Below, piece after piece: positions 61,801 through 64,000 of a stretch of 64,000 nucleotides of DNA. This DNA is from a bacterium (GTDB lineage Bacteria; Oederibacteriota; CAKKQC01), in the NCBI GenBank assembly GCA_919901855.1, contig CAKKQC010000006.1:29796-93795 (forward strand), read 5' to 3'. Made by a program: the position numbers and the translations under genes. The notes beneath the pieces were generated by a model, which was not told the origin of the DNA, did no database searches, and saw only the letters and a program-made list of their open reading frames with translations. Positions within the stretch are counted from its first letter, which is position 1, and each line of letters begins with the position of its first letter.

Positions 61801-64000
61801 CCGACCGTGACACTCGGCCAGGTGTTCACGGTCTCGTTGACCGTGACGAACACGGGCGGGGCGGTCGTCAACAACCTCACCGCCACGGTCTTTGTCGGGC
61901 CGGGGGCCGCCCGGGTGATCCGCAAGTCCGGACCCCTGCCGGCCGGCCCGGTCTCGGTCGCGGGCGGGGGAGCCCAGACCTTCGTCTGGACCTACTCGGC
62001 CACGGCGACGGGCGCCGTGACCTTCACGGCGACGGCGGCCGGGACCACGTGCGGCGCCACCGTGGTCAAGGCGTCCGGCGGGGCGGCCACGACCGTGCAG
62101 ACGCCGCCGCTGCTTTCGGCGCGGCTGCGGGCGGCGCCGTGGTCCGTATCGTCCGGCGGTCCGGTCGTGCTCACGCTCACGGTCACGAACAACGGAGAGG
62201 CGACGGCGGCTGGGCTCGGGTTCCTCCCGTTCGTCTTCGGCGGCACGGGCGGGACTGCGACCTGGGCCGACGGCCCGTTCCCGGCTGTGCCCGTGGATCT
62301 TGCCGGCGGTGCCGCGCTGACGTTCACCTGGACCTTCACGGCGAACATCCCCGGGATCGTGACTTGGACGACGACCGTGACCGCGGCCGACGGGAACGCC
62401 GGATGGCCCGTGATCTCGAACGCGGCCGGGTCTAACACGGTCCTCGTCCAGGCCGGCGCGTGGCTCGCGGCCGCGGTGTCCCTGCCGGCGGGACCGGTCT
62501 GCACCGGGCGGAACTTCCTCGTGACCCTGACCGTCACGAACACGGGCGGCGCGACCGCGAGCGGCATTGCGTCAGCGCCCTTCGTCTACGGCGGGACGGG
62601 GCTCGCCGGCCCCGTGGCGGGTCCCACCCCGGCGATGCCGTTCACGCTGACGGGGACGGCGATGCGCGTGTTCACCTGGACCTACACGGGCGTGTCGTCG
62701 GGTCCCGTGATCCTGACGACGACGGTCACGGGGATCGACGTGAACTCCGGGTTCACGATCACGAGTGGTCCAGCTTCCGCTGGACCACTTTCGATCCAGA
62801 CGCCGGGAGTGCTTGCCGCCCTGGCGGCGGCGCCGGCATTCGCCTCGACCGGCCAGTACTTCACGGTGTCGCTGACGCTCACGAACGAGGGCGAGGCGGA
62901 CGTGACGGGCATAATGCCGTCCGCGGTGGCGACGACGGGGGCCGCGTTCGTGACCAAGGTCAACGGGCCGGTGCCCGCGGGGCCGTTCATTCTCCCCGGC
63001 GGCGCTTCGCAGACCGTCGTGTGGACCTACTCGGGTACGGCGGCGGGGGCGGTGACGTTCTCGACGTCGGCGTCCGGGAGCACGTGCGCCGGGATGCTCG
63101 TGAAGGGCGTCGACACGGTGCCGGTGACGGTGCAGACGCGCGCCGTGCTCTCCGCGCGGATGGTGGCGGGGCCGCAACGGATCTCGACGGGGCAGGGGAC
63201 CGTACTGACGCTGACGGTGTCGAACAGCGGACAAGCCGCAGCGCTGGGCGTGACGCCGGCGGCGTTCCTGATGGGCGGACCGGGCGGGGTGACCTGGGTC
63301 GACGGACCGTTCCCGGTAATGCCGGCGGACGTGGCCGGCTTGGGGACGGCGGTATTCACCTGGACGTTCACGGGGGCGTCTCCCGGGCTCGTGACGTGGA
63401 CGACGACGCTGGCGGGTACGGACGCGAACTCGGGATTGGGGATCAGGCCGGCGGTGGCGGGGTCGAACACGGTGCTGGTGCAGTCGGCGGTGTCGCTGGC
63501 GGCGGCTCTGAGCCTGCCGGCGGGCCCGTTGTGCACGGGCCGTAACTTCCAGGTGACGTTGACGGTGACGAACGCGGGCGAGGCGACGGCCGCAGGGCTG
63601 AACGCCGAGCTCTTCGTGTACGGCGGGACGGGGCTGGTGGGGCCGGTGGCCGGCCCCACTCCGGCGATGCCGTTCACGCTGACCGGTACGGCATCGCGGG
63701 TATTCACCTGGACTTACACGGGCGTGTCATCGGGTCCCGTCATCCTCACGACGACCGTGACCGCCACGGACGGGAACGGCGGCTGGCTGGTGACGACCGG
63801 GCCGCTGTCGGCGGGTCCGCTCGTTATCCAGGCGCCGGGGGTGCTGGCCGGGTCTCTGGCGGCGCCGTCGTTCGTCTCGACGGGACAGTACTTCACGGTG
63901 TCGCTGACGGTAACGAACGAGGGCGAGGCGGACGTGTCCGTCCTGACGGCGACGGTGATGGCGACGAGCGGGGGGGCTTTTGCGACGAAGGTGAACGGGC
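46861..64000 (+). CDS. Giant secreted FN3/SBBP/DUF11-repeat protein, 3' end outside window
   Basis: One frame stays open from GTG 46861 (or GTG 46864) to the window end: at least 5,713 residues. Frame was checked at many points by its repeat wording. A signal peptide opens it (VGRAIALGLAALLLPLSAHA). Three FN3 domains (about 26-325), two DUF11-like domains (331-640), an SBBP propeller (644-1017), then FN3, two DUF11 and a second propeller (1019-1820), an FN3 (1822-1924), and about 32 Ig-like DUF11/CARDB-type repeats to the end, each with VTLTVTNTG and TFTWTYTG-like strands. This is a surface or extracellular adhesin or scaffold. No anchor is seen because the C-terminus is missing. GGGGA lies about 10 nt before the GTG. 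Confidence 0.85.
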   Translation, partial: MVNVGRAIALGLAALLLPLSAHAVPTPPASLTASGQNQQASLNWGVATPGGGSISCYEVLRSTCPGCALVLRATTNFAVTVYTDGGLTNGLVYTYLVRARDTLSATGGFAGPADVQPLDSLINPPPVVGTVTTTGAANRVVVTWAPITPGTHPATAYAVYRTTFPGIPLVEYEVGIAPASATQFIHVIEEAGVWRFYTRALGSKSDPSPFSAPVTVSGTPPSTPGWLSAVVRSNNVFLSWSPSAVGSFPVSGYRVYRATYTGNWDLPAYRPPVYRTIWGGLWATSFNDSWATNGKPFYYTVDVYDGLLPTPNESGNSNQVYTTPGAAPGLSIHKRVDVPLCCGGEQLLYEISFSNTGNILAQNVWFFDTLPGGVVWTGGQYWLPWSPTYARSHATSIAGPWTAGDPPYMGGPPRILRWYVGTIPPGASGALRFWVRTSATMPSDSLILNSASVTLFHGSGTLMLQSEVVSATLWGVSVAAWFSRPQETYALAGQLQNWRLSFSNAGAFATVFNLVLTSRTFNGRAYEGGSMSTWVAGPGSVTSSWAPAEPGPWTPGPPPAGRQEPLLMRWTVSQLPPGASGVVTWQVRPVAGGDWRLGSSVSATFSCDSSLAVGRALASEDIERGGRIQLPMEWIRLYDATPSRRGTSQSGHAVTVDPSGDIIAVGRDSRADVGSNEDFIIRKYDQFGALLWSLTYSGPTNNGDTASGVGTDPAGNIIVAGVTTIVNQDWLVVKLDPAGNVLWSRTWNGSGDGWDYMGQMGMGGAGNPVAVDLSGSVYVVGTEQNVSGMQAWAVVKYDPAGNILWTRTWNPGGFLSANAYAVAADPAGNIVVSGMSGGGMNGAMLVKKFDSGGNELWASSVSNPSAMMGQSYYGVALDRDGNTCAVGAEGFMGGDWNWMVRMLDPAGAVLWERTYDIGGMGTQDQAYGAAVDVAGNWIVGGGVQGGPGGGRRWMLRKYDRVGNLVDVVVHPGLADNSWQTMLNGVADVPGTQDAYLVGDEEMLEGGTDFALAKYAIQAFDPPSAPATLTANVTGFAITVGWTASTKGTNPVAGYLVYRQLLPGVVATPANLLATVWGATSTYYRDDNVGAGVEYFYRVLAFDDGGVPGYLSPEGSAVAVGPPACVHKRVDPAGPVCVGTVMTYTISWSNAGLVTVTGLTITDTLPGAVGYVGASLVAWAQSDGSGTPGLTASAYATSLGGPWTPGEPSTGAVGVILRWVVNRVVPGASGYLQFQAAVQDSAALGDGTPFANRASSTSSIASEPALSEEATSSVSRPALPINVGFNNPNPLYATAGELIQYTMSLSNGSSVTVTNLTVMTRPGTFAGRTYVAPSFSALILGATVTSSAWAVTEFGPWTPGEPPDGQPDPLFVRWTFDQLRPGVQGNILFRARATVGGTMMLYGYAVVSGDTGGPCRGGLPYTATNTGERLFPPPLAWIELYAGGPPPAFGTSNDRANAVAVDALGFVVAVGEEDRQDLSEGANWSVRRYDPSGNLGWQKTFNSGMWTTDTANAVAVDALGNAYVAGVTNGADWLIVKYDSTGVEQWNQMYNGPASGQDEPTGVAFDPVSGSVYVAGSAYTAAPFNYVWVIRKINQSGALIWSRTVTRGGVFSPNAGGIAVDPWGDVVMTGSEQNAWQDLSVAMLDPDGNMLWSRGWTGPGTNNDAGKVVAADANGNVYVAGTTQVPPGFGNQWVILKYDNGGNLLWSRFWNNTASSNDEASGIAVDGAGNVVVVGKADYGMFAALGQNWMVRKYDNAGNLLAADEHTGIAPTAPPFLGMPKSEDWLHAVAPVPGSQDFVAAGEEDVRDDDQSFAVAKYSLLSPFAPPATPANLTVAGGTLQAALSWTPAVAGNRPVSGYRIYRQTWAGVRPTLQTWLADVDGPASNAFTDFAVTAGTRVYYRILAVDDQGAESWLTNEVDARPLSGAALAVAIDLSPKTTCVGSPFLVMLTVTNTGETAANGVQVPVIPFGISGGGGSTTLVGSSPVLPVVIPAGVSMTFTWTYTGTLPGYVAMTTTVSGTDAALATAVTTGPVASSTVSLSMAGTLAAVASAAATVNLGQWFQVALTVTNTGGIPVAGLTATVYAGPGGGLVSAALGPVPVNLTSLAAGAATTFVFSYTATGGGPVTFTMTVAGTTSCGVPVAVAGSSTVVTTVLLPTVLAVQVQKTITGSPWPGSMVTYSIAVTNTGGATITALTVEDTISPVVVGSVAVTPAGWPAAVVTSVGSGTRFEWTGTGLSFLPGTTTTFTISGQYGVVCVDTAVSNTGFVIASSAGSTTVLVTNPVGVVLSAPVTGLTVSKLQAPASPGIGGPVTYNVVVVNTGTMTITNLVVVDTISPVVTSATASEPSGFPTPTVVSVAGSGTRFVWSGTAATNLGLGASWTFTITGVVGPVCGTTAVTNTAYVAGSGACTTTVLLTNGTGFAVPAPVLSVSVQKTVTGSPWPGSPMTYSIAVTNTGGATIENLTVVDTISPAVVGSAAGTPAGWAAAVVTSVATGTRYEWTGGGLAFYPGTTTTFTISGRYGVVCADRAVSNTGFVIATSRCSTTTMTTNPVGAVLPAPVTGLTVSELQTPAAPGTGNPVTYRIVIVNSGTMTITNLVVTDTISPVVTGATGDQPATFPAATVTSVASGTRFLWSGTVGAGMGLGQIWTFTVTGVVGSVSVTTAVTNTAYVAGSGACTTTVMATNGTGFVLTAPANLVGALTTSAATLCPGVPFLVMLTVTNTGTIGATSVAPSVPAASGTGGAVLVDGPFPSIPVPLAGGASILFTWTLEGTTAGTMILTTTATGTDAGSGLPVTTGPVTSPTVTFNAGAALLGAASASPPSVTAGEWFTLTLTVTNTGSRSATGVTATAYAVPGTLVAFEAYTSGGGTITAGNTASYVWTFSASGAGVVTFTASVNGSTGGGPPCGGVAVMAVASVPATVVAAVPPPPLGVTVLKTLAGGSWPGQPVSFGLVVTNTGAATITDLVVVDTVSPVVVGAVATTPAGWAAPVVTSVGSGTRFQWTGSGLTFYPGTTTTFTISGNIGVVCVAVAVSNTGFVVASDGLSTTVLATNAVGVTVAAPATGLSVVKTQTPATPVTGSPVTYTVVVVNSGTMTITNLTLTDTISPVVMSATAAEPSGFPTPVVTSIASGTRFAWSGSATASLGLGQAWTFTITGIVGPVCTTTAVTNTAFVTGSGACTTTVMLTNGTGFAVGAPVLSVSVQKTVTGSPWPGSTVTYSIAVTNTGGATITALTIEDTISPAVVGSVAVTPAGWSAAVVTSVATGTRYEWTGTGLNFYPGTTTTFTISGRYGFVCADTAVSNTAFVIASSTCSTTVLTTNPVGLVLPAPVTGLSVVKTQTPASPGTGSPVTYRIVVANTGTMTISCLTVTDTVSPVVTGAAGDQPAAFAAASIASIGSGTLFGWSACGVALGLGQAFTFTITGVVGTACIATAVSNTAYALGAGVCAAAAVSTSPSTGFVLSPPALAVSVLKTITGAAGAGQPVSYSIVVTNTGEATVTGLVVVDTVSPQVTGVTPASPPGWALPVVTSVGSGTRFIWTGAGLSFYPGTTTTFTIAGTVGVVTAETALSNTGFVVATDGCSATVLATNVAGAVIPGPASLAAQVAVYQAAVCGGETFLVTLTVTNTGATGALALTASPYASSGPGSLAFVAGPSPAMPVPLAAGASATFTWTFSGGAAGPAVLTTTVFATDGGSGLAVTKGPVVSSAVTVAVPGTLAVRTTVQPVLSTGQWFTLALTMTNTGGADVTGLTATVYVDPGGALVTRMTDPVPPGPLTLAVGTSTTFTWTFSAAGAGVVTFTASGVGTTCGGLPVTVGGGASATIQAAAALAAGLGLYPAAPCTGQSFMVTLTVTNTGTAMASGVNLEAPPFVLTGPGAATLASGPLPALPATLAGGAGLTFTWTYTATTPGALTFSTTVAGTDANSGLAAVSGAVNAVATISAPASVVVAASSPPAVAVGQWFEVSLTLTNEGGVNVTGLTATVYAGPGGAFVSRQAGGWLGPLTLAGGGSTTFVFSCTATGAGAVTFTMTANGIAVCGGLPAAVRVSATTVTAIAPPAALAAALTTSVKGACTGQSFVVMLTVTNTGGEIANGVVPAPVRLEGPGGATFVDGPWPAAEPALAPGASVLFTWTYTGILAGPVSLSTTAAGTDAGTGFPVESGPVAAALAVAPPGVLAAAVSAPATTSSGAPIRVALTVTNTGGADVTGVSPSIAWDPTSPVLPLTGPDPSGPVTLASGSSTTFVWTFDTPTTGLATFSVTATGITCDTSTLVAGGWADTIVQVPMTLDSALVAQASAVCIGDRVLVMFTVTNTGEAAGLNVSAAMPRVSGPGGAAFVSGPTPPMPVALLAPAESRTFSYTFTGSLAGPVTISTTVTGTDANTGITAAALVIASPFTVLAPGVLVAEASSARTVSVGQVFTVTLTVTNTGGDDVRNILPAVAAGPGAALVELESGPSPAGPLTIGPAGSQTFVWTFSAAGAGLVAFTATAAGDTCAATPVLGVAGASTTVQSGSSLAAALAVTSPGCVGGPYLFTLTVTNTGGGDATGVTAAPFTWGGSGGLSLVGGPAPAMPATVPGGGTVVFTWTYSGASPGTMTADTDITGNDANTGDPLGPVHAASAPFAIVMPGTLEAAADVKPYVSTGEWFAVSLTVTNTGEWDVTGLSPAIVVAPGAALVVQEGPPSPAGPVTVAVGASRTFVWTFSAAGAGLVAFTPGVTGTTCGNPVVLASAGTSATIQIAARIASNVIAAPATVSVGQLIAVNVGITNMGEARAVVVDASPVLVNGSGGATLAVWPAMPVNLDAGQTLWFTWSYTATFPGAVTFSTTVSGWDETSGRAISGGLKVSNPVAIQAPVALEASMAATASVLCLGDRTIVSLTVTNSGTAAAAEVAAVLPLVQDGGGGLTLVAGPWPGMPVALPGGASALFTWTFTGSSTGPVTFSTTVAGIDVNTGVTIYSGVALPAPVSVVTQGALVAEAAAPPTVTLGQVFTVSLTVTNTGGAVVNNLTATVFVGPGAARVIRKSGPLPAGPVSVAGGGAQTFVWTYSATATGAVTFTATAAGTTCGATVVKASGGAATTVQTPPLLSARLRAAPWSVSSGGPVVLTLTVTNNGEATAAGLGFLPFVFGGTGGTATWADGPFPAVPVDLAGGAALTFTWTFTANIPGIVTWTTTVTAADGNAGWPVISNAAGSNTVLVQAGAWLAAAVSLPAGPVCTGRNFLVTLTVTNTGGATASGIASAPFVYGGTGLAGPVAGPTPAMPFTLTGTAMRVFTWTYTGVSSGPVILTTTVTGIDVNSGFTITSGPASAGPLSIQTPGVLAALAAAPAFASTGQYFTVSLTLTNEGEADVTGIMPSAVATTGAAFVTKVNGPVPAGPFILPGGASQTVVWTYSGTAAGAVTFSTSASGSTCAGMLVKGVDTVPVTVQTRAVLSARMVAGPQRISTGQGTVLTLTVSNSGQAAALGVTPAAFLMGGPGGVTWVDGPFPVMPADVAGLGTAVFTWTFTGASPGLVTWTTTLAGTDANSGLGIRPAVAGSNTVLVQSAVSLAAALSLPAGPLCTGRNFQVTLTVTNAGEATAAGLNAELFVYGGTGLVGPVAGPTPAMPFTLTGTASRVFTWTYTGVSSGPVILTTTVTATDGNGGWLVTTGPLSAGPLVIQAPGVLAGSLAAPSFVSTGQYFTVSLTVTNEGEADVSVLTATVMATSGGAFATKVNG
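48790..49910 (+). repeat. SBBP propeller 1 of the giant protein
   Basis: Six to seven blades with recurring wording: GDIIAVGRDS then FIIRKYDQFGALLW; VVKLDPAGNVLWSRTW; VVKYDPAGNILWTRTW; LVKKFDSGGNELW; VRMLDPAGAVLWERTY. The VDPAGN / IVVAGV pattern is the SBBP (beta-propeller) repeat. Each blade is about 45-60 residues. Confidence 0.8.
51166..52320 (+). repeat. SBBP propeller 2 of the giant protein
   Basis: A second propeller built like the first: AVAVDALGFVVAVGEEDR, VRRYDPSGNLGWQKTF, LIVKYDSTGVEQW, IRKINQSGALIWSRTV, VILKYDNGGNLLWSRFW, VRKYDNAGNLLA. Together with its FN3 and DUF11 neighbours it copies the layout of the block around propeller 1. Confidence 0.8.
53338..57663 (+). repeat. DUF11-type C/D repeat pairs
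   Basis: Nine repeats of about 400 nt (about 133 residues) alternate between two types. Type C starts like LSVSVQKTVTGSPWPGS and has VTYSIAVTNTGGATI; type D starts like TGLSVVKTQTPASPGTG and has VVVVNTGTMTITNL with DTISPVV. They run C-D-C-D, are interrupted by an A-B pair at about 54952-55653, and resume C-D-C-D-C. The second C (54151) and fourth C (56464) share exact runs over 40 nt at a constant offset of 2,313 nt. Confidence 0.8.
55074..55140 (+). repeat. Perfect 16-bp inverted repeat inside the giant gene
   Basis: GGCAAGCGGAACGGGG at 55074-55089 and CCCCGTTCCGCTTGCC at 55125-55140 are exact reverse complements with a 35-nt loop. It lies inside an A-type Ig-like repeat, and the frame reads through it. 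Two shorter ones occur at 59266-59290 (11-bp arms, AGG loop) and 62764-62789 (11-bp arms, TTCC loop). Confidence 0.75.
57664..64000 (+). repeat. A/B Ig-like repeat array, continuing beyond the window
   Basis: About 19 repeats of about 340 nt. Type A has CTGQSFMVTLTVTNTGTA and GTDANTG; type B has STGQWFTLALTMTNTGG, ADVTGL, FVWTFSAAGAG and an internal TTCGG/TCG cysteine. Up to 60399 the order is A-B-A-B; from about 60400 it is a triplet A-B-A of 1,017-1,041 nt repeated three times, the last two alike at an offset of 1,032 nt (for instance 62641 and 63673). Confidence 0.75.

Noticed and set aside
53338-64000. CRISPR-like array
   Set aside because: Units are 340-400 nt, all in one frame and code for Ig-like repeats; there are no short direct repeats with unique spacers, nor cas genes.
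1-64000. tRNA, rRNA or insertion-sequence genes
   Set aside because: I looked for the usual arms, transposase motifs and terminal repeats and saw none, but I could not run a covariance search.

Overview
The window is very GC-rich, densely packed bacterial DNA. The promoters that can be read are bacterial (TTGACG-N17-TATAGT at 2008-2036; several TATACT or TAGAAT boxes), genes often overlap as ATGA, and GTG starts are common. A fused pyruvate:ferredoxin oxidoreductase, an NfnAB-type transhydrogenase, a corrinoid methyl-transfer cluster with an ASKHA reductive activator, and a radical-SAM anSME-like enzyme point to an anaerobe. Very large secreted FN3/SBBP/DUF11 proteins and unusual gene linkages suggest an uncultured candidate-phylum lineage. 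High-GC Elusimicrobiota would fit, but that is a guess; the window has no rRNA or ribosomal marker.

Layout. 1-1.9 kb: start of a secreted protein, a ParD/RelE-type toxin-antitoxin pair, a small membrane protein and an Fe-S protein with an AcsC-like cysteine motif. 2.0-6.4 kb: a strong promoter, an 18-codon ORF with an ideal ribosome site, a protein with two tandem caspase/CHAT-like domains (the first without its His-Cys pair), then an overlapping nucleotidyltransferase and Nudix hydrolase, and a convergent second nucleotidyltransferase. 6.5-11 kb: a DUF433/DUF5615 pair, an isoaspartate-methyltransferase-like protein, a serine hydrolase, and an overlapping Panacea (SocA-like)/PemK-like pair. 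11-18.7 kb: a small-molecule kinase, a secreted protein, a GH5-like glycosidase carrying tandem palindromic repeats, and a secreted DUF11 protein.

18.8-26.5 kb is one six-gene operon: a DUF6599-like protein, a Tat DUF362 protein, a NapH-like polyferredoxin, two Tat-exported Fe-S aldo/keto reductase paralogues, and an alkaline-phosphatase-fold protein that has lost its nucleophile and several metal ligands. 26.5-29.4 kb: a Fic protein with a dyad over its start codon, a beta-propeller protein and a small retropepsin-like protein. 29.4-36.4 kb (minus strand): GltD-like reductase, PorGD, PorAB, NfnA and NfnB, apparently linking pyruvate oxidation through ferredoxin to NAD(P)H. 36.5-43.4 kb: anSME-like radical SAM enzyme, corrinoid protein, RACo-like activator, UroD-family methyltransferase, homocysteine methyltransferase, endonuclease III and a HAD phosphatase. 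The corrinoid group looks like a split methionine-synthase-like or demethylation route. 43.4-46.6 kb: a secreted propeller protein, an RHH/PIN toxin-antitoxin pair and a GH130 enzyme.

46.86-64.0 kb is a single reading frame with no stop that runs off the window: a secreted protein of at least 5,713 residues made of FN3 domains, two SBBP propellers and about 32 Ig-like DUF11/CARDB-type repeats with visible internal duplications. A CRP/FNR-type palindrome lies just upstream. Several genes have a -10 box ending 6-7 nt before the start codon and no clear Shine-Dalgarno, suggesting leaderless mRNAs.
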